The notes beneath the pieces are model-generated. The model searched no databases. It was not told the DNA's origin and was given only the letters and a program-made list of their open reading frames with translations. The position numbers and the translations under genes are program-made. A stretch of 64,000 nt of DNA from Aureococcus anophagefferens. Taxonomy: Eukaryota; Sar; Pelagophyceae; Pelagomonadales; Pelagomonadaceae. The stretch is taken from assembly GCF_000186865.1 (NCBI RefSeq), contig NW_008705562.1, positions 927,737 to 991,736 of the forward strand, read 5' to 3'. Shown here piece by piece: positions 50,349 to 59,331 of this stretch (positions are counted from its first letter, which is position 1; each line of letters opens with the position of its first letter).

Positions 50349-51710
50349 ATGCGCGAGTGCATCTGCATCCACATCGGCCAGGGCGGCATCCAGGGCGGCA
50401 ACGCCTGCTGGGAGCTCTTCTGCCTCGAGCACGGCATCCAGCCCGACGGCCAGATGCCCTCGGACAAGACCATCGGCGGCGGCGACGACGCCTTCAACAC
50501 CTTCTTCTCGGAGACGGGCGCCGGCAAGCACGTCCCCCGCGCCGTGTACGTCGACCTCGAGCCCACGGTGTGCGACGAGGTCCGCACGGGCACGTACCGC
50601 CAGCTCTACCACCCCGAGCAGATCATCTCGGGCAAGGAGGACGCGGCGAACAACTACGCCCGCGGCCACTACACGATCGGCAAGGAGATCGTCGACCTCG
50701 TCCTCGACCGCATCCGCAAGCTCGCGGACAACTGCACGGGCCTCCAGGGCTTCCTCGCGTTCCACGCGACGGGCGGCGGCACGGGCTCCGGCCTCGGCTC
50801 GCTCATCCTCGAGCGCCTCTCCGTCGACTACGGCCGCAAGTCCAAGCTCTCCTTCTGCATCTCCCCGGCGCCCCAGATCTCCAACGCCGTCGTCGAGCCC
50901 TACAACTCCGTGCTCTCGACGCACGCGCTCCTCGAGCACACGGACGTGACCTTCTGCCTCGACAACGAGGCCCTCTACGACGTGTGCCGCCGCAACCTCG
51001 ACATCGAGCGCCCGACGTACACGAACCTCAACCGCCTCTTCGCCCAGGTCGCGTCGTCGCTCACGGCGTCGCTCCGCTTCGACGGCGCGCTCAACGTCGA
51101 CATCACCGAGTTCCAGACGAACCTCGTGCCCTACCCGCGCATCCACTTCATGCTCACGTCGTACGCCCCCGTCATCTCGGCGGAGAAGGCGTACCACGAG
51201 CAGCTGTCGGTCGCGGAGATCACCAACTCCGTCTTCGAGCCCGCGGGCATGATGACCAAGTGCGACCCCCGCCACGGCAAGTACATGGCGTGCTGCCTCA
51301 TGTACCGCGGCGACGTCGTCCCCAAGGACGTCAACGCCTCCGTCGCGACCATCAAGACGAAGCGCACGATCCAGTTCGTCGACTGGTGCCCCACGGGCTT
51401 CAAGTGCGGCATCAACTACCAGCCGCCCACGGTCGTCCCCGGCGGCGACCTCGCCCGCGTCATGCGCGCGGTCTGCATGGTCGCCAACACGACGGCCATC
51501 GCCGAGGCGCTCTCGCGCATCGACCACAAGTTCGACCTCATGTACGCCAAGCGCGCCTTCGTCCACTGGTACGTCGGCGAGGGCATGGAGGAGGGCGAGT
51601 TCTCCGAGGCCCGCGAGGACCTCGCGGCCCTCGAGAAGGACTACGAGGAGGTCGGCGCCGAGACCGCCGAGGGCGAGGGCGAGGAGGAGGACTTCGGCGA
51701 GGAGTACTAG
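50349..51710 (+). CDS. TUBA: Alpha-tubulin
   Basis: Structural subunit of microtubules, 453 residues, the usual length. [15 protein letters not shown] gives the autoregulatory MREC start; the GTP-binding loop is [11 protein letters not shown]; Lys in [11 protein letters not shown] corresponds to the acetylated K40 of the flagellar form; [15 protein letters not shown] and [20 protein letters not shown] are invariant; the C-terminus ends EEY as required for detyrosination. Uninterrupted by introners despite being probably highly expressed. Codon use is almost wholly C/G-ending. A flagellated ancestry or life stage fits the K40 form. Confidence 0.98.
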   Translation: MRECICIHIGQGGIQGGNACWELFCLEHGIQPDGQMPSDKTIGGGDDAFNTFFSETGAGKHVPRAVYVDLEPTVCDEVRTGTYRQLYHPEQIISGKEDAANNYARGHYTIGKEIVDLVLDRIRKLADNCTGLQGFLAFHATGGGTGSGLGSLILERLSVDYGRKSKLSFCISPAPQISNAVVEPYNSVLSTHALLEHTDVTFCLDNEALYDVCRRNLDIERPTYTNLNRLFAQVASSLTASLRFDGALNVDITEFQTNLVPYPRIHFMLTSYAPVISAEKAYHEQLSVAEITNSVFEPAGMMTKCDPRHGKYMACCLMYRGDVVPKDVNASVATIKTKRTIQFVDWCPTGFKCGINYQPPTVVPGGDLARVMRAVCMVANTTAIAEALSRIDHKFDLMYAKRAFVHWYVGEGMEEGEFSEAREDLAALEKDYEEVGAETAEGEGEEEDFGEEY

Positions 51711-51896
51711 GCGAAAGCCACCCACCACAACCAGGCCCGGGCCTCCGGTCAAGTCGACCTAAGCACGGGCGAATTCTACTTTTGTTTGCGACGCGTGGGC
51801 GGCGGAACGCGTCCGGTCGTCGATGTTCGAGAGGTGGGGGTAAATTAGTGAACCTTGCCTTCAACTTATGGGCTGTCTAAAAGCAAAAATGATGCG

Positions 51897-53186
51897 ATGG
51901 TGAGAATGAAATGGTGGCCGCTCTGCTGCTGCCTCGCGACGGCAACGACGCCCGAGTGGAGCGCGCGCAAGGCGCGGGTCATGGACGCGATGCGCGCGTC
52001 CGTCGCGAAGAGCACGCGCCATCCGCTCGCGGACCCGCAGCTCAGACTCGACGCGCGCGAGTTCCTCGTCGTCGTCGGCACGAAGGACGGCAACGGCAGC
52101 GACGTCGTCCTCATGGACGCACCGGAGACGAGCTGCACGAAGAAGTGCGCCGAGTTCCGGGACCAGTTCGTGTCGTCGCTCGCCGCGGCCGCGACGGGCC
52201 GCTGCCCGGGGCTGCCCCGCGCGGCGCCGCGCGCGGCGTTCCTCGTCCGCGAGGCGTCCGTGGGCTGCGCCGACGACCGCTGCGACCTGTACCCGACGCT
52301 CACCTTCGCGCGCGCGCCCTGGAAGTGGAACGCGACGCGGGGCGTCATGTCCCCGAACCCCTATTTCGGCGCGTTCGACGCGTGGCGCGGCCGGTCCGAC
52401 GCCATGGCGGCCGCGGCGGCCGCGCGGCCCCTCGAGGCCCGCGTGCCCCGCGCGTTCTGGCGCGGCGGCGTGTCGCTGCCCAAGGAGTCGTGCCGCGACG
52501 CGGCGCCCGCGCGCCCAGGCAAGCGCGAGTCGCTCCGCGAGCGCCTCGCGGCCGTCGACCTCACGCTGCGGCGGCCGGACCTCTTCGACGTCGGCCCGGG
52601 CTACGCGAACCTCACGGAGCGGAAGCGGCGCCGCATCGCGGCGAGCGTCGTGTCCTGGCTCGAGTGCGAGGCGCGCGGCCGCGGCGAGACGCCGTGGCGC
52701 GCGTCGCCGGCCGGCGCCGCGCGGCTCGGCGACGCGGGCTTCGTCCACTTCACGGAGTACAGCCGCTACCAGGCGCTCCTGAGCCTGCCGGGCGGCTCGA
52801 ACTGCTCCTTCTCGCGGAACCTGAACCACATCTGGGCCGCGCGCGCGCCCGTGCTCCTCTGGCGGCGCGCGTCCGCCGGCGCGCCGCCGCTCTACGACGA
52901 GTGGTACTACGCGGGGTTGGACGACGGCGCCACGCACCTGGACGTCGGCGGCGGCACGGCCGCCGCGGCCGTCGCGGCGCTGCTCGGGCCCGGCGGCCGC
53001 GGCGACCGCGCGCGCCTCGCGGCCGCCGCGGCCGCCGTCCACGACACGTTCCTCTGCCCCTGCTGCGTCGCCGAGTTTTACGCGAGGCTGCTGGAGGCGA
53101 TCGCCGAGCGCCAGCGCGGCGCGGACCTCGACGCGCTCGCGGACGCGCGGACCTGGCAGAAGCGGGAGGCGTACGCCGTAAGTTGA
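51897..53186 (+). CDS. CAP10-like glycosyltransferase
   Basis: 429 residues from ATG 51897; MVRMKWWPLCCCLATA is a signal or anchor. Features of the CAP10/POGLUT family: ARVPRAFWRGGVSLPKESC (the Trp-Arg-Gly block), GFVHFTEYSRYQALLSLPGG leading to SNCSFSRNLNHIWAARAPVL, and YDEWYYAGLDDGATHLDVGG near the end, corresponding to the family's substrate-binding region. Paired Cys (FLCPCC) near the C-terminus. Probably transfers xylose or glucose in the secretory pathway; donor unknown. The C-terminus lacks a KDEL signal. Single exon. Its stop is 59 bp before the TIR element. Confidence 0.65.
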   Translation: MVRMKWWPLCCCLATATTPEWSARKARVMDAMRASVAKSTRHPLADPQLRLDAREFLVVVGTKDGNGSDVVLMDAPETSCTKKCAEFRDQFVSSLAAAATGRCPGLPRAAPRAAFLVREASVGCADDRCDLYPTLTFARAPWKWNATRGVMSPNPYFGAFDAWRGRSDAMAAAAAARPLEARVPRAFWRGGVSLPKESCRDAAPARPGKRESLRERLAAVDLTLRRPDLFDVGPGYANLTERKRRRIAASVVSWLECEARGRGETPWRASPAGAARLGDAGFVHFTEYSRYQALLSLPGGSNCSFSRNLNHIWAARAPVLLWRRASAGAPPLYDEWYYAGLDDGATHLDVGGGTAAAAVAALLGPGGRGDRARLAAAAAAVHDTFLCPCCVAEFYARLLEAIAERQRGADLDALADARTWQKREAYAVS

Positions 53187-53245
53187 AGGCCTACTTGAGT
53201 GCAACGTGATGCGACATTGCGCCGGGATCGCGGCAATGGAGTCGG

Positions 53246-53498
53246 CTCGTGCAACCCGTTAGTCCGTTAGGGCGTTATTGGCCTCGGACGGTCGCCCGCT
53301 AACGGGCGTTAGGTCGTTATTGGCTTTTTAAGGATCGGGTGGCTGGGTGTTATGGGTGTTATCGAGAATTTTCGCCAGGGTGTTATTGATTTTGAAAAAT
53401 CGAGTGGCTGCCATCGGCAGGGTGTTATTAGTGTTATTTGATTGGCTAGCTAGGGTGTTATCGCGTTATTGCTAACTAGCTGTAACGGGTTGCACGAG
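53246..53498. mobile_element. 253-bp element with 16-bp perfect terminal inverted repeats
   Basis: CTCGTGCAACCCGTTA at 53246-53261 and its exact complement at 53483-53498. The interior is markedly AT-richer than the surroundings and holds repeats of GGGTGTTAT and CGTTATTGGC. No coding capacity. No clear target duplication directly next to the ends; AATGGAG occurs 4 bp outside the left end and 3 bp outside the right end. The right end is 4 bp before the ATG of the next gene. Confidence 0.7.
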
Positions 53499-53502
53499 TC
53501 TA

Positions 53503-54651
53503 ATGGAGAGCTCGATCACGGAGAGCACGGCGCTCTGGTACGTCGGCGGCCGCGCCTGCGAGCTGCGCGCGCGGCCGCTGCCGGAGCCCGGCGCCAACCA
53601 AGTCTTGGTCGTCGCGACGCACGGCGCCGTGAGCCGCGGGACGGAGACGCTCGTGCTCGAGGGTTTGGTGCCGGCGTCGGAGTCCGAGCGCATGCGCTGT
53701 CCCCACATGGACGGCGCCTTCTCGTTCCCGGCCAAGTACGGCTACGTGAGCGTGGGCTACGTGGCGCGCTGCGGCGCCGGCGCCGAGGCGCTCCAGGGTC
53801 GGCGCGTCTTCTGCCTGCACCCGCACGAGACGGCCTACGTCGTCGACGCGGCCATGGCGAACCCGATCCCCGCGGGCACGCCGTCGCCGCGCGCCGTGCT
53901 CGCGCCGAATTTTGAGACGGCGATCAACGTCGTCTGGGACGCGAAGATCTCCGTCGGCGACCGCGTCGCCGTCGTCGGCGCGGGCGTCGTCGGATGCCTC
54001 GTCGCGTACGTCGCGTCCAAAATCCCGGGCTGCGCCGTGGTCCTCGTCGACGTCAACCCTGCCCGCCGGCGCGTCGCCGAGCGGCTCGGCGTCGGCTTCA
54101 GGCTCGCGAGCGACCTCGACGCGAGCGACGGCGACCGCGACGTCGTCGTCCACGCGTCGGGCCATCCGGCGGGCGCGGCGACGGCGCTGGGCCTCGCGGG
54201 CGACGAGGCCCTGGTCGTCGAGGCGTCCTGGTACGGCGCGCGGCCCGTGGCGCTGCCCCTCGGCGAGGCCTTCCACGCGCGGCGCCTCACGCTGCGGTCG
54301 AGCCAGGTCGGGCAATTGCCGGCGGACCGGCGGCCGCGCTGGACCTACGCGCGGCGCCTCGCGGTCGCGCTGGATTTGGCGGCGGACCCGACGCTGGACG
54401 TGCTCTTCGAGGACGCGTGGATCGACTTCGACGAGCTCCACGAGGCGATCCCAAGGGTGTGCGGCGACGGCGCGTCCGGTTTGTGCCACCGGATCTTCTA
54501 TCCTGCGCGTCCCGTCGACGTCGGCGCCGGCTGGTCGAGCGTCTACAGCCAGGCCAAGGGCGTGCCGTACTACACCAACGAGACCGCGGGCACGACGCGG
54601 TGGAAACCGCCGGACCATCTCCCGGGACCCCCGGCGAACGCGCCTCACTAA
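53503..54651 (+). CDS. Medium-chain (MDR) zinc-type dehydrogenase fused to a WW domain
   Basis: 382 residues. ALWYVGGRACELRARPLPEP and AVSRGTETLVLEGLVP resemble the N-terminus of a bacterial-type MDR subgroup that includes bacteriochlorophyllide dehydrogenase (BchC) relatives; the Rossmann segment is RVAVVGAGVVGCLVAYVAS followed by VVLVDVNPARRRVAERLG. The last ~40 residues read GWSSVYSQAKGVPYYTNETA and TTRWKPPDHLP, a WW domain (two Trp, central Tyr-Tyr, final Pro) that would bind Pro-rich partners. The catalytic zinc ligands of classical ADH are not evident. The ATG at 53503 lies 4 bp after the TIR element, so the element probably forms its 5' leader or promoter. Confidence 0.75.
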   Translation: MESSITESTALWYVGGRACELRARPLPEPGANQVLVVATHGAVSRGTETLVLEGLVPASESERMRCPHMDGAFSFPAKYGYVSVGYVARCGAGAEALQGRRVFCLHPHETAYVVDAAMANPIPAGTPSPRAVLAPNFETAINVVWDAKISVGDRVAVVGAGVVGCLVAYVASKIPGCAVVLVDVNPARRRVAERLGVGFRLASDLDASDGDRDVVVHASGHPAGAATALGLAGDEALVVEASWYGARPVALPLGEAFHARRLTLRSSQVGQLPADRRPRWTYARRLAVALDLAADPTLDVLFEDAWIDFDELHEAIPRVCGDGASGLCHRIFYPARPVDVGAGWSSVYSQAKGVPYYTNETAGTTRWKPPDHLPGPPANAPH

Positions 54652-54898
54652 AAACGTTCAAAGTTAACTTCTTGGATATGTCAAAAAAAGGCCACATCGC
54701 GCGACGTTCCTGCAGTGCGTGCCCCCGCTCCCGGCCGCCGCCTCGCCCCGCGCCGTCGTCGCCCGACGTCTTCGCCCGCCCCCGGGGGTGGCGGCGACCA
54801 CGGGCCGCGGTGGGGAAGCGCCGCCGCCCCCGGAACCGAGCGACAAGACCGCGGCGCCGGGGGCAGCCCAGCAAGGAAGAGCGCCCGAACCCGACCCG

Positions 54899-55816
54899 AT
54901 GGCCGAGACGAGCTCCATGATCAAGGTCGCGCCCGCGGCGCCGGAGCGGGCCGTCGCGCGGCGGCCGAGCTTCACGCTCCTCGCGTCCGAGGACCTGAGC
55001 CCGCTCGTGCTCCGGACGGCGTTCGTGCTCGCGGCGTGCGCGGGATGCACGAACGCCGCGGCCATGCTCGGGGCCTTTTCGGCGCCGGGCATCGGGGCGA
55101 CGGGCGTGACCCACGTGACGGGGAGCCTGACGAAGATGGGCATGGTCGTCGCGGACCACGACCGCGCGCACTCCGCGCCCGCGCTCGCCATTTTAGGCTA
55201 CGTCTCCGGCGCCGCCGCCGCGGGCGCGTCCGCGCCCCCGGGGCTGCTGGACCTGGACCGCCTGCGCGACTACGCGGCGATCCTCTTCGCGACGGCGCTG
55301 CTCCTGGCGGGCGCCGCGGGGCTCCAGGAGCTGGACCACGGCCACGGCTTCGGGTTCCTGCCGGTCGTCGCCGCCGCGGCCGCGTGCGGCGCGCAGAACG
55401 GCCTGGCCACGGCGGCGACGTCGTCCATCGTGCGCACGACGCACATGACGGGCATGGCCACGGACGTCGGCCTCATCCTCGGCCGCGCCGCGGGCCGCCT
55501 GCGCCGCGGCGACCGCGGGCCCGACGGCGCGCGGCCGGGCTTGACGGGGCCCGAGCTCTGCCGCCTGGGCCTCTACGGCCGCCTGGCCCTGGGCTTCGTC
55601 GGCGGCGCCGCCGTGGGCTCCGCCCTCGTCGACAAGCTCGAGCTCAAATACGCGCGCGCGCTCTACGCGCCCGCGGCCGTCGTCCTCGCCGTCGCCGCGG
55701 CGGCCGCGGCCATGGGCGGCGGCCGCGCGGCCGCGGGCGGCGACGTCGAACTGCCGGCGCGGACGGCCGACGCCGCCATCGAGGAGGCCGGCGAGCAGAA
55801 GTCGGAGCAGGTCTAG
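54899..55816 (+). CDS. DUF1275 (YoaK-type) membrane protein
   Basis: 305 residues. After a ~40-residue polar leader come about six to seven membrane helices. Family blocks: CTNAAAMLGAFSAPG, TGVTHVTGSLTKMGM, and AAAACGAQNGLATAATSSIV followed by RTTHMTGMATDVG, which match the DUF1275 pattern (G-x-QN ... RTT-x-xTG). The C-terminus is acidic (IEEAGEQKSEQV). The family is mainly bacterial and of unknown transport function; versions occur in algae. GC and codon use match its neighbours, so no recent transfer is evident. Start ATG 54899; an upstream frame reads Pro/Arg filler. Confidence 0.82.
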   Translation: MAETSSMIKVAPAAPERAVARRPSFTLLASEDLSPLVLRTAFVLAACAGCTNAAAMLGAFSAPGIGATGVTHVTGSLTKMGMVVADHDRAHSAPALAILGYVSGAAAAGASAPPGLLDLDRLRDYAAILFATALLLAGAAGLQELDHGHGFGFLPVVAAAAACGAQNGLATAATSSIVRTTHMTGMATDVGLILGRAAGRLRRGDRGPDGARPGLTGPELCRLGLYGRLALGFVGGAAVGSALVDKLELKYARALYAPAAVVLAVAAAAAAMGGGRAAAGGDVELPARTADAAIEEAGEQKSEQV

Positions 55817-55989
55817 GCGCGGGCGGGGCGACCCCCCGCCGCCCGTCCCCCCCGACGTAAGCGCCTGTGCACAAGACGCGACGCCTCGGTCCGCGCGGGG
55901 ATAGGCCTCGTGGCGCGGGTCTCGCGGCGCCGCCACCATGGCGCACATTCCCCCGACGGCAAGCACGTGAGGGGCTGCCTTGCAAGCCA

Positions 55990-57009
55990 ATGGAGACGAC
56001 GCCGGGCTGCCTCTCCCGGCCCGCGTCGCCGCCGCCGAACGTCCTTCACGCGCTGCTTCCCCCGCCGTCGCCGGGACCCGTCGAGGCGCCCGCACCGACG
56101 CTTTCGTGCGTCGCCGCCACGCGAGACAACTGCAAGATCACGTTTTCGCTTCGGCGCACGCCATCGGACGCCGCTCTCTCGAGCGACAGCGAGGACGGCC
56201 TCCCCTACCGCGTGATCCACGAGCGGCGGCGCTTGGCGGCGCTCGCTTCCTCGGCGGCCGTGCCCGTGACGCCGCCGCAGACCGTCGCGCCGCCGCCGGA
56301 CACCGAGCCGCCGCCGGCCGTCGAGCGCCGCGCGCCGAGGAGGCGGAAGCGGTGGGCGGCCGGAAGCGGGGGGCAGCCGCTCACGCTCAGAACGAAGCAG
56401 CGGAAGCGGAAGCTCGCGACCGCGCCCGTGCCGCCGCCGCGAGCCGCCGAGCCGCCGCGAGCCCCCAAACGCGCCGCGCCGAAAAAACAACAGCAGCTCG
56501 AGACGGACTCGGGGCCCACCGATGGGCGCAAGCGGAAGCCGACGGCGCTGTTCGTCGCCGAGAGCGCGAGCGTCGACAACAGGAAGCTCCGCCTCGGCGG
56601 GGACGCGGAGGGAGACGTCGGCGGGGACGCGCCGAAGGAGCCCAAGGGGCCAGAGGGCGTGCTGAGCAAGCCTCCGAGCAACAGCAGAAGACGCTTCGCG
56701 GACTGGGAGGACGATATCATTAACGAATGCATGCGCGAGGGCGGCCTCAGTTGGGTGCAGATCGCGGAGCGCATCCCTGGTCGCGACGGAAGCGGAAGAC
56801 AGTGCCGCGCGCGGTGGCTGAACCACCTGGATCCGTCCCTCGATAAGAGCCCCTGGACGCCCGAGGAGGACGCGATCCTGGTCAAGGCGCATCAGCGCCT
56901 GGGAAACAAGTGGGCAAAGATTGCGGAATTGCTGCCCGGTCGCGGGGGTGCCGCGATCAAGAACCGCTGGCATAGTTCGGCGCATGAGGGGGATACAAGG
57001 AAAAGGTAG
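55990..57009 (+). CDS. Two-repeat Myb-type (R2R3) transcription factor
   Basis: 339 residues. Two SANT/Myb repeats lie at the C-terminus: the first (~residues 235-285) is FADWEDDIINECMREGGLSW ... GRQCRARWLNHLDP, the second (~291-335) is KSPWTPEEDAILVKAHQRLG ... AIKNRWHSS. The first Trp of repeat one is in FADWED. The N-terminal 230 residues are Pro/Arg/Lys-rich and disordered, with PRRRKRW and KQRKRKL as nuclear-localisation candidates. It binds DNA as a nuclear regulator; targets unknown. Coding sequence is less GC-biased than most neighbours. Single exon. ATG 55990 is the first in frame that starts a plausible protein. Confidence 0.85.
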   Translation: METTPGCLSRPASPPPNVLHALLPPPSPGPVEAPAPTLSCVAATRDNCKITFSLRRTPSDAALSSDSEDGLPYRVIHERRRLAALASSAAVPVTPPQTVAPPPDTEPPPAVERRAPRRRKRWAAGSGGQPLTLRTKQRKRKLATAPVPPPRAAEPPRAPKRAAPKKQQQLETDSGPTDGRKRKPTALFVAESASVDNRKLRLGGDAEGDVGGDAPKEPKGPEGVLSKPPSNSRRRFADWEDDIINECMREGGLSWVQIAERIPGRDGSGRQCRARWLNHLDPSLDKSPWTPEEDAILVKAHQRLGNKWAKIAELLPGRGGAAIKNRWHSSAHEGDTRKR

Positions 57010-57107
57010 ACACCCGCCGCTAGAATGTGGTACTCCGGCGCCTCAAGCGCAGCTGGGGGGCGTTCAACAGCAAGCGTTGACGGCAACGAGCCGTGGGTGA
57101 ACCTCAC

Positions 57108-58109
57108 TTAGCCGATATCCGGCAGCGACGTCCGCCGCTTGGGCCGCGGGACGACGCGGGGTAGGAAGGACGCGAGGAAGGACAGCGGGCTCCACGTCGT
57201 CGCCTCCTCGAACTCGACGCCGTCCGCGCACATGAGGTCGAGGATCGCGTCGAGGGGCGCCTCGTCGTCGGCGTAGTACTCGGCGGCGTCGCGGGAGAAG
57301 CCCATGTCGCGCAGGATCGCGACCTGCGACTCGACGACGCGGCGGCTCGACCGGCCGCCGCCGCCGCCGCCCCAGTCGACGTGCGCGGACGTCGGCGCGT
57401 CGAACACGTCGGAGGAACCGCGCGCGCGCGCCCACCAGGCCCGCTTCGCGCCGCCCGCGCCGGCGCGCTCGTCCTCCTCCGGCGCCGCGTCGGCCGGCGG
57501 CGCCGCGGCGTCGCGCCGCGACCGCCGCCGCCGCGCGGCCGCCGCGTCCTCGCGCTCCGACGCCTCGAAGTCGAAGTCGCCCGCGCGCCGCGCCCGCGCG
57601 GCGCACTGGCAGTTGCGCCAGCCGCACGCGTCGCACTTGCCCGCGCCGCGCGCCGCCGCGGGCTCGCGCTCCGGGCCCGCGTCGTGCTCGACGGCCGCGT
57701 GGCGCCGGAGCCGGCGGCGGCTCGGGAAGGCCTCGCCGCAGGCGGCGCAGCGGAAGACCTGGGCCGTGCCCGCGCCGCGCGCCTGCTGGCCGTGGCCCTC
57801 GTAGGCGAACGCGCGCGGCTTCGGCGCCGGAGCCGCGGACGGCCGCGGCGCGGCGCGCGCCGGCGCCGGCGCGCGCCGCGCGGCCTCGAAGGCCTCCTGC
57901 ACGCGCTGGAACGCCTCGGCGCTGCCGCCCTTGTCCTACGATTTGGAGAAGTTGATGGCTGCCCCATTCCCGCGGAGTGTGGCTGCCCCAATTCCCGCGC
58001 GACGCACCGGATGGCTCCGCAGCGCCGCCCGCAGGAACGCCCGGCGCAGCGCCTCGGGCGTCGCGCCCGCGTCGACGTCGAGTAGCCGCCGCGCTGCTGC
58101 CGCGTCCAT
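57108..58109 (-). CDS. J-domain protein with C2H2 finger and UBA-like C-terminus
   Basis: Hsp70 co-chaperone. Exons 58109-58008 and 57935-57108 give 309 residues. The J domain is split: exon 1 MDAAAARRLLDVDAGATPEA ... RAALRSHP, exon 2 DKGGSAEAFQRVQEAFE, so the obligatory HPD is formed only by splicing a 72-bp GT-AG intron (57936-58007). A C2H2 finger follows (FRCAACGEAFPSRRRLRRHA, ~residue 95), then a Cys cluster (CDACGWRNCQC), an Arg/Ala linker, and a UBA-like helix bundle (ESQVAILRDMGFSRDAAEYY ... DLMCADG). J plus zinc finger recalls DNAJC21/JJJ1, which acts in 60S maturation, but the UBA-like end differs. The intron contains GGAAT(T)GGGGCAGCCA twice. Confidence 0.8.
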
Positions 58110-58370
58110 GGCACGCTGGTCATGGGCTCATGGGGCAGCCCATCGTGAGCTCAGCCTTCTTCCTCGTTTACTTCGGCTCGCTGCAGTCGAGACCCGGGTC
58201 CGGCGCTGATTGGTCCTTTCAAGTTTGAATTCGCATGCGCGCCGCCCATTGCTCGGACCTCGGGTGGAAGGCTGGCGTCCATCGATTAGCCTTCCCGCGC
58301 AGCGCTTGTGAAGAATTCTTACGCACTAGTGCACTGTGGCAAAACTCAAACCCACTCCATCTTCGCCACC
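58110..58370. other. Divergent intergenic region
   Basis: 261 bp between the J-protein start and the next plus-strand gene. AT-richer from about 58140 to 58360, consistent with promoters on both sides. No specific motif called. Confidence 0.35.
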
Positions 58371-58890
58371 ATGTCCGCTGCAGCGCCCGCGACGCCGCGC
58401 GCCCTCCCCGCCTCCCGCGTCGTCCCCGCCGTCGCGCGCCGCCCCGCGCCGCGCCGCGCGCCCCGAGGATCCCAAGCGCCCGCGCGCTTCGAACCCGGCG
58501 CGCCTCGTCAGGTTCCGCTCCATCGTCGCCGCCCTCGTCCTCGCGTCCTCGAGCGCCCTCGTGCTCGAGTTCGACCCCACGTTCGTGGGCAACAACACGG
58601 TGCACTACGGCGACCCGAAGAACGGCTGCATGGCCGACGAGGAGTCCGTGCAGATCCAGGGCGTCTCCGGCGACGTGTGCACGCCCAAGTGCTCCCTCCT
58701 CAAGAAGTGCCCCACGGACGTGCCCACGGGCGTCACCGTCGCGCCCCAGTGCGCCCTCCAGGACGCCGCGACCAAGTCCAAGTACTGCGCGCTCATCTGC
58801 AAGCCCGGCGCGGACGACGACGCGCAGTGCGGCGGCGCGACGTGCCAGAAGGTCCAGCTCGGCCTCGGCATCTGCACCTACGCCGCCTAG
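58371..58890 (+). CDS. Small Cys-rich secreted or membrane-anchored protein
   Basis: The convincing part (58500-58890) encodes RFRSIVAALVLASSSALVLE, a signal or anchor helix, followed by a ~105-residue Cys-rich domain (NGCMADEESVQIQG, DVCTPKCSLLKKCP, PQCALQDAATKSKYCALICK, AQCGGATCQKVQLGLGICTY). A start with good context (GCCACC-ATG) is at 58371 in another frame; a ~49-bp intron from GTCGTC to CCCGAG would join MSAAAPATPRALPASR to DPKRPRASNPAR in frame, but this is only one solution. Ten or more Cys in a short domain suggest disulfides. Similar small Cys-rich proteins are common in stramenopiles; function unknown. Confidence 0.55.
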
Positions 58891-59331
58891 GCGTCGTGCC
58901 GCGGGCGCGCCCAAAATGCCCACGCGAGCGGCGCCCGTTTTGTGACTACCGCGGCCGCGGCCGCGCCGCGGGCCCTCGCGGGCCCGCGGCGCGCGCGCGG
59001 CGGCGAGACCCCTAAAGCAACGAGATTGTGACTTGGCTGTGTCTCTTTGGGGCGGATTGGTGGCTTTGAGACTTGCGCGGAGGGCTCGGCAGTGAGACGG
59101 CTAAAGCTGAAGTTTGCGGCGCTCGCACGATCCGAGTCGCGCAGAGAGAGCTCAAAAAGGCTGCGAGCCTCGTCTCGCGCCTAGTGCCCCGTGCGTCGAG
59201 TCGGCCGCGCGACGCTCCAAGACTCGCGCCGCGCGTCGCGCCGTGCGAGTCGGGCAGCTTCCAGGCCGAAGCGCGCGCGCCGCGCCGCCGCGCAGCGCCC
59301 GCAAGGAAAGTCGCCTTCACCCACCAGAGCC
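58891..59331. other. Intergenic region upstream of the multidomain protein
   Basis: 441 bp. AT-richer around 59010-59100, probably promoter; GC-rich leader after that. No repeat or gene recognised. Confidence 0.35.

Noticed and set aside
53503..55816. Possible recent bacterial transfer of the MDR dehydrogenase and DUF1275 genes
   Set aside because: Both families are mainly bacterial, but codon use and GC match neighbours, the first carries a eukaryotic WW domain, and flanking genes are eukaryotic. Old transfer cannot be excluded, but nothing in the sequence demands it.
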